A DNA stretch of 64,000 bases, from contig CM060068.1 of the NCBI GenBank assembly GCA_030533445.1, positions 19,435,510 to 19,499,509 of the forward strand. Reading direction: 5' to 3'. Under the pieces are notes generated by a model. It was not told the origin of the DNA and did not search any database. It worked only from the letters and a program-made list of their open reading frames with translations. Shown piece by piece: positions 13,301-24,262 of this stretch. Source of the DNA: Cyprinodon diabolis. Its lineage: Eukaryota; Chordata; Actinopteri; Cyprinodontiformes; Cyprinodontidae. The position numbers and the translations under genes were made by a program. The first letter of the stretch is position 1, and the number at the start of each line of letters is the position of its first letter.

Positions 13301-13888
13301 TAGATTTCGTCCTGAAGACTAAGGCTTTCTTGTAGATTTAAAAAGCAAAAGGTGGCAACTGGAGCAAATGTCCACAAAAAATACAGAAAACCAAAATCCA
13401 GGAAACCTCAGGGAAAACAAACATTAGGAGCAAAGAAACAATGAGGAACCAGCATACAAAAGTAAGTGAAGAGGAGGAGTATATATGCCAAACAGAACAA
13501 AGCCTGGGGCAATCAACTGATTGGGAGCAGGTGTGGACAGAAGAATCTAGAAGGGAGCTAGGGGAAGGGGAGTGGCAAAAGGGGCAACAGAGGGTAAACA
13601 AGAAATATATAAGAACTTATATAGAACCAGAAAACACAAAAATGGAAATGAAACCAATAAAGTAGAAAACACAGAAAAACATGAATTAAAGTGTAACTCA
13701 GAAGTCAGCGGGTAAGAAAAACTGTGCAACTTAGTGGGTTTAGAACCATAGTTTCAAATATGAATCAGTTCAAAATAGGAATTAATTATGATTCAGCTTG
13801 CCAACATCCAGAACAAACAAACAGCTGACCTTAACTTCATGTAAATAATTGGGCCAGTGTATCTCATTTTATCAGTAATTAACACTAA
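10351..13888. other. intron sequence, no gene recognised
   Basis: AT-rich, with a T-run at 10963-10982. About 11940-12350 is richer in CpG and contains short ORFs on both strands with no recognisable domain. The phrases TTTCGTCAACGAGACGAGAC (11980-12000) and GTCAACTAAAACAAACTAAAAC (13235-13256) look like degraded ends of an old dispersed element, but I cannot delimit it. Confidence 0.5.
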
Positions 13889-14150
13889 GGGCCGGATTTA
13901 TCAAGATCCAATTTTGCGTGCAGTAATTTGCGCTCGCAAACTGGAATTTTGCGCGAGGGGCTGAACCATGGTTTGCGGGTGATTTAACAAGAGCGATTGC
14001 GTAACTGGTGGCAGGTGCAAAACTGTTGGAGAAGCCCTATTTAAATGATGGTTTTGTGCGTTTTGTGGTTTGCGGCAAAGTAGTTTGTAGTTTGTGCAAA
14101 CTAGTGCATTAAGAAATTTTAATCTTACAGTGATACCCCCATCCCCTCCA

Positions 14151-14163
14151 AAAAAAAAAAACA

Positions 14164-14214
<51 letters not shown>
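14151..14214. repeat. Poly(A) plus (AT)n tract inside the Harbinger copy A
   Basis: A-run with one C interruption, then about 18 TA units. The same compound tract, but with a longer A-run, is at the homologous place in copy B (36443-36522), so it belongs to the element rather than to the insertion site. Confidence 0.9.
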
Positions 14215-14219
<5 letters not shown>

Positions 14220-14447
14220 TTGGCAACCTTTATTCCCTAAGGTGGTATGTGGCTGAATTTCTACTTCACTGCAGTAAAAAAAAAAAGGTGTTTTGTATTG
14301 GCCTGCAGAAAAATGCACATACCAAATGGCTCACAAGAAGTGACTGTGGATAAGATGACTGAGCGTACGCATCCCCGCAGCATTGGCATGTTGCTCCACA
14401 GGCGCAATTGGGAGGTTGGGGTTCTCTCCGGTAGGGCGTCAGGGCTA

Positions 14448-14786
14448 CATGGCATTTAGAACGTCGGACAGCACTTCTGAAAAACGAGATTGGGAGATCC
14501 CAGATGCAAAAAAGTGCAATGTTGCAAGGAGTTTTGTGATATCTGGTTCCTCCAACAGCTCCAAAATGGCAATGCTGGATAAACAATATGTTTTGATGAT
14601 CGTTTCCTCGTTCATTCCAAAAATATTCACACGGAGTGAAAAAATGCATTCTCTGCGTCTCCTTGCTTCATTTCGATGTCTCCTTCTTGCAACAATAACC
14701 GCTGCCATGTGTGCGCAATTACGCATACAGACCATTTGCACCTTCTTTTGAAACGTGTTAAATATAGAGTCAGATACCATTAGCAA
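14448..14786 (-). pseudogene. Truncated HARBI1-type transposase N-terminus (copy A)
   Basis: The open frame of 113 codons contains a basic RRRHRNEARRRRECIF stretch and then FGMNEETIIKTYCLSSIAILELL, TKLLATLHFFASG and GISQSRFSEVLSDVLNAM. This follows the order of the N-terminal helical region of Harbinger transposases (basic patch; F.M....I...Y.LS..AI..L; LA.L.FLASG; .GISQS..S..L). Compared with copy B it lacks two in-frame blocks (the RMDLEPATMR... linker and the SFQRTVAARA segment). The DDE catalytic half is absent. It is not expected to transpose by itself. Confidence 0.75.
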
Positions 14787-15347
14787 AATTGCTTTCAGGT
14801 TTGATAAATCACTTTGCGAGTTCTAAATTAATATATTTACATGTTCTCCTCCCACAAGACGCACTTTTGCGTGTAAACGCCCCATATTGCATATTCATTG
14901 CAGAAAAAGTACTAAATGGATAAGAGGCGCTATTTAGCACGTTTTAAAGACCAAATCCTTTTAGCACGCTGTTGATAGATCAGTTTGTACATTTTTTAGC
15001 GTGCGCAGTGAAATAGCTCACGTTTTTATACACACAAACCTTTGATAGATCCGGCCCTAAGTCTTTCCTTGTTATCTGCCATTCCTTTTATAGTATTTTC
15101 CAGCTCATTCATATTTACAGTAGAGCCCTCTGACTCTGATACCCTTTTCATGATTGGTACACACAACACACTAGCCTCAACATACCAGATAATGTAAAGG
15201 TAGGGTAACATATACAATGTGCCAATTGCTGCCCATGCCTCATATGTTAGAGCTGTCCTACCAGATTCTAATTCTTTTGATTTGGTCTGGTTGTGGTTTC
15301 AACTTATACTGATAAAAATCTTACTTTGAATCACCTTTGAATAAATA

Positions 15348-17100
15348 CCGTATTTTCCCGACTATAAGCCGCTACTTTTTCCCCATGCTTGGAACCATGC
15401 GGTTTATAATGTGGTGCGGCTTTTCTGTGGATTTTTCGCAACCCGCCAGGGGGCGCTTTAGCAGAAAGTTAAAAAAAACGAGACGGTAGGGAAGTCAAAG
15501 TTGGAAATCAAAGAAGAAGATAGCGCTAATTTTTATTTAGCACTTGTAAGCAGCAGGCACGACGAAGAATTTTGTTCAAAGCCATACCCACTCATCATGG
15601 AAACCACACGAAGAAGTTCGTATGATGCCGCTTTTAAGTTGAAGGCCATCGATCTGGCAGTACAGGAAGGAAATAGAGCTGCCGAACTTGACGTGAATGA
15701 ATCCATGGTTCGGCGCTGGAGACGGCAGCGGGAAGAACTCATCCAATGTAGAAAAACTAGAAAGGCTTTCAGAGGACATAAAAGCAGGTGGCCTGAACTT
15801 GAAAATGTTCTTGAGGACTGGGTTAACACTCAGAGAGCAGGTGGCCGAGGTGTATCCACCGTGCAAATCCGGCTGAAAGCCAAATCAGTCGCCCGCGAAA
15901 TGAATATTGAGGATTTCAACGGAGGACCGTCTTGGTGTTTCCGATTCATGAGAAGAAAGAACCTGGAAGACTACCAGGAAAAAGTTGCAAATTTCCGACA
16001 ATGTGTTGAAACAAAGATTGCGGAGAACGCTATAGGACCAGACGAGATTATAAATATGGATGAAGTGCCATTAACATTTGATCTGCCTCTGACCAAGACC
16101 GTAAACAAGACAGGTGCATCATCCATTATGGTGAAAACCACTGGACATGAGATAACTCATTTCACCTGCGTCCTGGGCTGCACCGCCTCTGGAAAGAAGC
16201 TTCCCCGAATGGTTATTTTTAAGCGCAAAACTATGCCCCGAAGCTCCCGAAGGACATAGTGGTTAAAGTCAACCAGAAAGGATGGATGGTAGAAAGTCTA
16301 ATGAAAGACTGGTTAACGGAATGCTACGGAAAGCGCCCAGGAGGATTTTTTCACCGGAAAAAGGCACTTCTTGTTTTGGACAGTATGAGGGCCCACATCA
16401 CCGATTCAGTGAAAGCTGTCATCAAGAGAACCAACTCAATTCCTGCTGTGATTCCTGGAGGCACAACAAAGTTTTTGCAACCTCTGGACATCAGTGTGAA
16501 TCGAGCGTTTAAAGCAGCACTCCGGAGTGAATGGGAGGCTTGGATGACGAGCGGCGAAAAATCCTTCACAAAAACTGGCCGCATGCGAAGAGCATCGTTT
16601 TCTGATGTCTGTCAGTGGATCCTAACAGCGTGGAGCAGCGTGAAGGAATCTACGATCACCAACAGGTTCCGAAAGGCCGGACTGCTGCGTGAAGAGGGCA
16701 CCGCAGCTTCAGAGCCAGCTTCACCCCGGGATGACAGCGACACAGAGAACAACTCTGATATCCACACAGAAAAGGTATGTGATGAAGCTCTTCTGATGCT
16801 CTTCAAGTCCGACACTGAAGAAGATGACTTCAGTGGTTTCAGTCCGCAGGAGGACGATGAATAAATCAATCAATAACTTTTCTGTTTTGTTTGATCAGCA
16901 CTTTTACTTTTGTGCTACAGGAACCATTCCGAAACTAATCTGTTCAGTTGTGTTCTGTTAAACGAGGTACCGGTAACCATTTCAGTTGTTATCAGCGGCT
17001 TTTACCCCGATGCGGCTTTTATATGTACTTCTCTGGTTTTTTTAAAAAACTTAGTGGTGCGGCTTATATAGAGATGCGCTCTATAGTAGGGAAAATACGG
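15348..17100 (+). mobile_element. pogo-like (POGK/Passer-type) Tc1/mariner DNA transposon, near full length
   Basis: The 1753-bp element is flanked by TA on both sides (15346-15347, 17101-17102). Its ends are inverted: left CCGTATTTTCCCGACTATAA; the right end reverse-complemented starts CCGTATTTTCCCTACTATAG. Subterminal copies of a GCGGCTT motif occur at both ends (left: the 15366-15425 region, partly inverted; right: 16993, 17011 and 17058), probably transposase-binding repeats. The interior encodes one transposase with a single obvious frameshift. The clean ends and TA duplication point to a comparatively recent insertion. Confidence 0.92.
15597..16864 (+). pseudogene. pogo-like transposase, frameshifted
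   Basis: The first ATG in a good family position is 15597 (METTRRSSYDAAFKLKAIDLA). The N-terminus resembles the Brinker-type DNA-binding domain (about residues 4-50), followed by a CENP-B-type helix-turn-helix (WPELENVLEDWVNTQR...VARE) and a DDE_1 catalytic core. The three acidic positions are visible: the D in INMDEVPL, the D in LLVLDSMRAH and the D in LQPLDISVN. The first frame ends at a TAG at 16257-16259; the rest of the protein continues in another frame from about 16233 to the TAA at 16862-16864. The break lies at about 16230-16240, where a short deletion fits best. The tail is acidic. In vertebrates the same domain order is found in POGK, so I place it near that lineage. As it stands the full protein cannot be made. 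Confidence 0.88.
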
Positions 17101-17199
17101 TACTCCTGATTGGTTAAGGTTAAAGTTATCAGTTTTACTCAATCTTTAATCTGATTTAATGTGATTTGCAATACCTATATAGATAAATACCCATCTATG

Positions 17200-17425
17200 C
17201 AATAGAGGTATAGATCAGTAACCATCTATATAAATAACCATGTAAATACCCTGTGCAATAACCCTGTATAATAATCCTACTAAAAAAGAAGAGACTTCAG
17301 CTGTTATATATATATATCTCACATGCACCCTTTCTTCCTTTGCCACCTCCTTCTTTTTTTGACTATTTGAGCCGATGTAACAACTAAATTTCTCCACTGT
17401 GAGATCAATAAATTCAATCAATCAA
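17200..17425 (+). repeat. LINE-type 3' tail
   Basis: The end reads GAGCCGATGTAACAACTAAA then TTTCTCCACTGTGAGATCAATAAATTCAATCAATCAATC. A 'TAACAA..AATTTC.CCACTG..GATCAATAAA' end with a short tandem tail is typical of teleost non-LTR retrotransposon 3' ends. The 5' limit is uncertain and no coding region is left. Confidence 0.5.
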
Positions 17426-20400
17426 TCTGATTTAAATTAAATAAAACATATGTGATATTCCCGAACCATAAAAGTACATACTCATACATTTGAACTCATT
17501 TATTTTTCAAAGAATAAAATCAGTATGCATTTGTACGATCCAATATTTCAGGTTGGACCAACTTGATTAATTGACAATAAAGAGTATTTATAGCACCAGA
17601 TGTTTAAAGAGCTGCACCTTTGATTACTACAATTGTAACTATGAGCAGCACAGACCTTATCATAGCATGGATATTTAACAAAGTTAAGAACCTGAAAAGT
17701 CTTTTCAGGTTATTTTAAAATTTTTTAAAAATTGTCTCGGTTGGATATCGGAGACATTTTACTGTACAGTCAGAAGACTGCAATGAGTAAAATGAATAAA
17801 ATGTCAACCATGCAACCATGTGATTGGTACTGCAGCAATGGCCACGACCAATGTGAAACAATTAGTTAAATAGGTTAATTTCATGAAAGTGACATCATGT
17901 GGTAATGAGACACGTTCATATTTGACTTTAAGTAGATATTTACTTAGCAACCAATTGTTTCAGTAATATATATATATTTTCCCTATATTAAGTGATTTTT
18001 GAAGAAAAAATTAACATTTGTTAAACAAGAAATTTTATTTTTAGTTGTAAAGGCAAACAATTTTAATTCAACCAAATGAAACAGACCTTTCAAACTGTCA
18101 GTGTTGAATTTTAGTTTGATTCACAGCATAAAATTCTGAATTCTGGATGAATCCTAAATGGTCACAGATTCTTTCTAGTAAAAGGTGATGGGAAATTTGA
18201 CATTGTTTGCTTAATGGTCTTTTGGTCTGACAATAGTAGCCCGAAACGTCCAATTTAGAGAGGAACCACATAATTTACTTCTTTATGTTTACGGTATAGT
18301 GAAGGATTTTCTTTTACCGGGTGCATCATCAAATTAAGTGGTACCCCAATTGTCAATCATTCTGCTGATATATTTAAGTCTATAAAGTGTATGAAAAGAA
18401 GAGAATGGCCTCAAAAAAGAGAAATAAGACTATTGTTTTGTGAGATTCTTTCATGCGATTGCGTACACTGAATGCACTGGCTGGGCTAGGTGTTCCCTCT
18501 CGGGTGCGGGTACAGGGTTGTGCATGTGCATTTTTTTTTTTAAGTAGAGAAAATGTGTGAAAATCCTCCACTCTACCTTTACTTAAGTACATAAGTATAG
18601 GTTCTAATGTAAGTGATTTTTCTTTTGGTGCAGGTAACCTTGTTATGAGTTTATTATAAACAGTTTGGGTGCCTCACTTAGGCTCTTCTGAGCTGCAGGA
18701 TATTAGAATAATATTAAGATAATGGAGTTTTTGGACATCTGTTAATCAAATCAGAATTACCTATGTTTATACATGGTTTCAATAATGATTTTATTCCGCA
18801 TCTACAGTATGCAGCTCTGACATGGTGACATTTATATCCTGACTTATATCAATCTTACAGTTAAGTCTATAGTGTCTGGAAAAAAACTCATTTACATTTT
18901 TATTGGTTCACAGAAGTTTTACTTTTATTAATGCATTTCTGTTATCCTTATAAATGCACCACATGTGTCAGTAGCTGTCGGACAGCTTCCTTATTGAATT
19001 GCTGTTTCAGCTCCTAGAGATTTAGGGAGAAAAGTAAAAATAAAATAGGAAGGACTGATACATTTATTCTCCCTAATGGAATTTCTAACATAAAACTCAT
19101 TTATTCTATGGATTCAATAAAAACCTAGCAATTTATTTCATTTCATTGAAGAAAAAAGCTTTATGAATGAATTCCTGTCTGTCCCATTTTTATTTTTAAA
19201 ATATGTAAATTTCCTTTTTTTTATTGAATCGTTCACTAATGCTGTCCTATATATCAGCTCTTTGGTTTCTGTCATATTCACAGTAGGGATCCTACTTAGT
19301 GCTTTATTCACATCATCTAACTAATCCTCTCAAGGCACTTAACTCAACTTGGCTAGCTAGTGTTAGGATTGACAGGCTCTTAATTTCGCTCTGATCTTAT
19401 TTCTCAGGTCAGCCATTCTCGCATTAAGTTGTTCATGCATCATTGGGCGTTGGTACCCAATCTCTGGGGGTGGTCGATGTTTGCTCCCCTATCTGACCTT
19501 GTGTCTTGCTTCCCCTTGCCGAAGCATTCATGTGTTGTATCCCCTGGCACTTCTGTGAACTCTTGTGAAAGTAGCTACACTTTGTGGATGTTTGGACCAT
19601 TTTGAGTGCCAACTCACACTTTTTACAGTGTAGATGTTTGGTGGGAATTTTAGTCTGTCTATCTGTCTATGTTGATATTTTGTTAATTTGGCGTTATTTA
19701 TTAGTTATTAATAATATGATTTGAGCTTGATAATGAGTTGCCCTTTTTGTCTTTCAGTACCAACTGTATGTGAACTTGTTCATACATTTGGGCTCTACCC
19801 ATGCGACCAGTTCATATTGAGGTTTAAAATGTTAGTGGAGGAACCGTTCTGTAGCTTTTAAAGTTGTAGAGCTGTACATTTGTTTCATTCATGGCCACTA
19901 ACCTCCATCAGAGATCTTTGTTTAGGTTCAAAGGTGGACAAACCATGTAGTAACAAGTAAGAGCTAGGCAATTAACATTTACCAGCCTCCGAGGGTTACT
20001 TATTGGACCTTTTTTAATTATAACTTCCAAAAAATTCTCTGACACACACACACACACACACACACACGCGCACACTCTATTAGTGCCTTTAGAGCAGACA
20101 AGACTAAAATGAGGTTTGCCTGTAGGTTTAAACAGACAGGAGAGCAGGATGACGCTAGGCTGTACCTGTGGCTCAGGTGACAACTGTGGTACAGTTTCTT
20201 TAAATCAACGTGAAAGAGTGGCTGTCTTAACCAGAGCCGAAGGGAGGATTCAGGCTACATATTTTCCTGTCTCTAGTAGTTAAACACCATGCCTTTTCTA
20301 CTTTACTAGAGCAGCTTTAGTACACAAAAAGAAGTCGTGTCAGTCACCAAACCATTTTGCAGGTGTGAGGGAGATTCTTTCTCCCTACTGCAATTACAAG

Positions 20401-21170
20401 AAGAAAAAAAAACGTTTTATGTAAACTATGTAAATAGCAAGCCAATATAATTCTTAACAAGCAGCCCTTGTCTTGAAATAAAATATAGAGAGTCCCCTCT
20501 CTATATTGGTGAAGGAACTACTAACCTGATTGTTCCTTTTGTCAGTGTTTGTGGATACAGGCCTGATAATATTTGGTGATACAGAATTTCTTCCGGCAAA
20601 CTGAATAAAAATTACATTCGTTATATTTTTTAACAAATTAATGGTTTAAACGCCACTATATATTTTAATGCTCTTTTTCAGAAATGTTAGTTTTTTTTCC
20701 TCATAGTTTGGCTTCCTGACTAATCTTAGGCCATGGCTTAGGAATGGTGTTACAGTAATGAGGCTGACACTATTCCAGAAGCTTAACGTCATCCTAATTT
20801 ATCCAAAACAGGCTAGAATGTGAGCTGGGGCTCATTTTCCTGCTAGAAGGGGGACATCTTAGTTTCAGCTGACCCAGAGCGTAAGCCTCAGATTAAAGAA
20901 AGTTATTTAGCATGTTCAACCAGACGTTAGGAACAAAACCAACTCAGCCTGCTGCTTGACCTCAGACTGGAAGACCAGAGTGTCTGCAGTGAAGCAACTT
21001 AAATATAAATATGGATTTGGTCTTTAACGATTAAAAAATAAGAAAATCATCAAATTACAGTTCTACATTTGCTACCACTCGCATGGGCTAGTAAAATGAT
21101 TTCTGGTAAAACATTTTATGATCCAACAAAATAAAAGGTATTGCTTCAATAAATAAAAGTTTATTTAGGT
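17426..21170. other. intron sequence, no gene recognised
   Basis: AT-rich DNA with a T-run at about 18532-18542. The segment 18541-18600 has a short 'CTTTACTTAAGTACATAAGT' resemblance to the hAT MITE at 44834-45449. A (CA)n tract lies at 20040-20068. No exon, RNA gene or delimited mobile element was seen. Confidence 0.6.
20040..20072. repeat. (CA)n microsatellite
   Basis: About 13 CA units followed by CGCGCACAC. Confidence 0.95.
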
Positions 21171-21179
21171 GAGTCAAGC

Positions 21180-21412
21180 GGGGTGTGGCGGCCCAGTGTT
21201 CAGGGCATGGCGCTTGGAATCCAGAGGTTTTGAGTTCAAGCCCCATCCCCACAGACTGCCACTCTGGGTCCCTGAGCAAAGACCCTTAACCCCCACACCG
21301 CTCCCTGGGCGCCACAAAATGCCTGCACATTGCTCCCCAAAGGGATGGTTTAAATGCAGAAAGTGAATTTCGTTGCTTTGTACCTGTGACAGTGTAATGA
21401 CAATACAAACTG
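21180..21412 (+). repeat. tRNA-derived SINE
   Basis: The 5' part, GGCGGCCCAGTGTTCAGGGC followed by ATGGCGCTTGGAATCC, resembles a degraded tRNA head with box A, and GAGTTCAAGCCCC matches box B. A middle with GGTCCCTGAGCAAAGACCCTTAACCCCC follows, and the 3' end is GTACCTGTGACAGTGTAATGACAATACAAA, a LINE-shared tail form. It is GC-rich compared with the flanks. The family is different from the DANA-like SINEs elsewhere in the window. Confidence 0.7.
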
Positions 21413-21508
21413 GAAAAAAAAGTAAGACTTTGAAACCTAAGAGCACCAAGCTTACTGTTTTAAGCATGGTGGTGATACTATCATGTTGCGAATCAATTTT
21501 ACTGCCAG

Positions 21509-21573
21509 TTTTATTGATTTTGTGACAGCTAATTGTTGAAATTTATTGATTTTGTGACAGCTAATTGTTGAAA
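21509..21573. repeat. 32-bp tandem duplication (two copies)
   Basis: The unit TTATTGATTTTGTGACAGCT + AATTGTTGAAAT occurs twice in a row with a 32-bp period and almost no differences, so the duplication is recent. Confidence 0.9.
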
Positions 21574-22630
21574 TCCCTTTTTTTTTTAACAAGAAATCAT
21601 CCCAAATTGACCAAAATGGACTATGAAATGGATAAAGCTGGCTAAGATTAGACTTCTGCAGTGGCCTTCAATAATTGTGACTTTTACCTCTCATCTATTG
21701 CAAAAAGCCAGAAGGTTACCATTGAACCAAATAATTTCAGTTCAAATATGTACTTCTGATTAAAAGGGACATGAAAAAATCCAGTCAGAATTATGACTGG
21801 AGATTCTTAAAAACTACAAGTGTCATATATATATATATATAAAAATAAAAGTGTGTGATTTCTATGAAACATCAAAATGTCTGACAAACCATTGCAAGGT
21901 TGTATGTCTATAACTAAGCCTGTATATATAATCTAAACCATATGTGGATCAGAGGAAGCCCATTGCAAAATAGAAACAAAGATTTATTTGAAAAAGTATT
22001 GAAATTTGTGTCATTTAGGAATTGTTTAAATAAACAATTAAATTCATAAATTAAAGTGGCGTTTATGTTGAGGATAAGGGTATGTGATGATTTTACCAAA
22101 AGGTTCTGAAGCAGCTGAATAGCAAATTACACTTAGAGTAAAAGCTAGGTGTTAGGGGATAGAAAAGGAATGAAAATACGTTTTTGGAACTGTTTTTGTA
22201 CTTAGGCTCCATTGTGCAGTTATTCATAAGTAAAAAGAAAATCCAAAATGGCATTCCTGGAGTTTGCTGCCAGCATTTCATGTTGATGCGGGAACTGCTT
22301 GAGGACTCAAAGGACACCTATATCTGAGATGTCAAAGGCAGAATTTCACACCTTGGGAGGGGACCTGGTTTGTGTCTCTGTGGGCCCTGAGTGAGCATCA
22401 GATTGTAAAGGAGCAGATGCTAGATCACGGCAGAGCTTGCAGCCAGTGGCACATCCACAACTGTCCGAATCTAAAACATCTGCTGTTGTGCAGCTCTGCA
22501 AACGAGGGTTCATTAAAGAATTCATTAATTCATATTCCATGAGATTTGTATTTTATTTTATTTTTTCAAAATTTCACATTAAAACAAAACTCCAGATTTT
22601 ATTACAGGCCAAACATGTAAATTATATGTT

Positions 22631-22652
22631 TAAAAAAAAAAAAAAAAAAAAA
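22631..22652. repeat. poly(A) tract
   Basis: About 22 A in a row after TATGTTT. No retroposed body could be recognised upstream. The remaining 21580-23925 stretch is AT-rich intron without recognisable genes. Confidence 0.9.
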
Positions 22653-23924
22653 AAATTTTCATTAAGAAAAAAAGTGGTTTTAAGTACAATTGAACCACTC
22701 TCATGCCCCTAAATAAAATGTATTAATTACATAACAAGTAAAAAAAATTCTGCATCTGTAATGTAATCTTAATAGAAAAAAGCCTTTAGGTGAAGGCCTC
22801 ATAAGTCTGTTAGAGACCATTAATAACATAATTAAGATTAAGGAACACAGCAGAAAGGTCAGAAATAAAATTATTGATAACTTGAATCATAGTAAGGCTA
22901 TAAAATAGTTTTCAAAGCTTTAATTTTTAGGTAACTGTCCCAGTTAAACTAGTAATACAGTCCAATTTCTGAGGGCTTAAAAACAAATCCAGAAACAATC
23001 TGTTCATTAGTGAAGCTGATTCTCGAGATCCAAAAATAAACTGTATCTGCCTGTAACAGACGTTCAGGTTTCCACTGCAGAGAAACTTATAAGCAGCTAA
23101 ATCCATTATTTAACAACTTTCCTGTATGAATACGGCTAATAGTATAAAGCATCACTATGAATAATTTAAGATCCCACGCCTCTCAGAAATTTGATTTTAC
23201 AGGCAACAGAGATAAACAAGCTGATGAGTGGTTTTCCAAAGGACTTATTTTCAATACAGAACAAAAGGAGGTTTGACTGCACATTAGTTTCTCCCTGAAA
23301 ATTTCAACAGCATTTTTGGTTTATCATGTTGGTATTGCACATTTCTATTTTCTTTGTATGTAAAATAAAGTTAGTGATTCAATTCTCTTGATGTTCATGA
23401 CATTATTTGTGAATTATGCTTTCTGAATTTTACAGCCTGCTTTTATGTGACCTGTTTATTCACACAGCACAGCTGTAAAACAGGCAAACTCATTCCCCTT
23501 ATTGAACAGCAAAGTTTGACTCTTCTTGACATGAATAGTATCCATCTGGTGCACCAGTAGAAATGTACAACTTAAAATATGAAAATTTAAACTTCTGAAA
23601 ACAAATGGAATGCACAATATTTTCTTTTTTTTGGAGAAGAAAATGTTAATAATAAAACAAAAAAAACACTAAATGACTCTAAACAGATCTTTTGTATGGC
23701 TTAATGCGTTTGTGGTAGCATCATGGTGTGGGATGCTTATCCTCAGTAACAATAGTAAAGTTGATCGGACTTTATGCGAATATAGGCGGTGCTAGTTATA
23801 GAACACACCTTGAAGAAGACTTGTTGACCTGGGACTGGGGTGATGGTTCACTTTCAATAACCTTTCAATATAAAAATAAAATAAACTTTCAATAATCTTC
23901 CCACTGTTGCTACTGGCCAGAGCT

Positions 23925-24262
23925 ACAATGCATCCATTCATCCATTTTCCTTCATGCTTATCCCTGTTGGTGTCATGAGGGGTGCTGTTGCCTATCACCA
24001 GCTGTCTACAGGCGAGAGGCGGGGTACACCTTGGACAGGTCGCCAGTCCATCGAAGGGCAACACAGAGATAAACAGGACAAACAACCATTCATGCACACA
24101 CTCACACCTAATGACAATTTAGAGGAGCCAATTAACCTAACAGGAAGCCACGCATGGACAGGAAGAACATGCAAACTCCATGCAGAAAGTTGACCAGGGA
24201 ATCAAACCCGAAACCTACTAGCTGCAAGGCAGCAGTGTTGCTCACTGTGTCACTGTGCAGCC
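23925..24262 (-). repeat. DANA/Mermaid-type tRNA-derived SINE, near full length, antisense
   Basis: On the minus strand the element starts GGGCTGCACAGTGACACAGT, has the box-B-like GGTTTGATTCCC, continues with CATGGAGTTTGCATGTTC and TTAGGTTAATTGGC, and ends in the GGATGGATG repeat seen as CATCCATTCATCC on +. The tRNA head, the conserved GAGTTTGCATGTTC core and the GGATGG tail are the family marks. Six further full or partial copies are in the window. Confidence 0.8.

Larger units (their letters stand above)
13889..15057 (-). mobile_element. PIF/Harbinger-derived element, copy A (internally deleted)
   Basis: The 1169-bp element has terminal inverted repeats GGGCCGGATTTATCAA / TTTGATAGATCCGGCCC and a perfect 3-bp TAA duplication (13886-13888, 15058-15060), the target size of PIF/Harbinger. 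On the minus strand it encodes an N-terminal piece of a HARBI1-type transposase (see the next entry). The interior carries a poly(A) tract at 14150-14180 followed by (AT)n to about 14215. The sister copy at 36183-37429 shares both ends and most of the interior, apart from blocks deleted here. Confidence 0.88.

Noticed and set aside
14266..14649. 127-codon minus ORF beginning MHFFTPCEYFW (and its counterpart at 36569-37042)
   Set aside because: It is the alternate frame over the Harbinger element; the homologous transposase frame is the one with RRRHRNEARRRR and GISQSRFSEVL.
21180..21260. Possible functional tRNA gene
   Set aside because: Box-like motifs exist but the cloverleaf pairs are degraded and the sequence continues into a SINE body and tail.
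23954..24193. ORFs over SINE sequence (also 40912-41251, 54935-55315, 63096-63353)
   Set aside because: They follow the SINE consensus and recur in each copy; the SINEs are non-coding.
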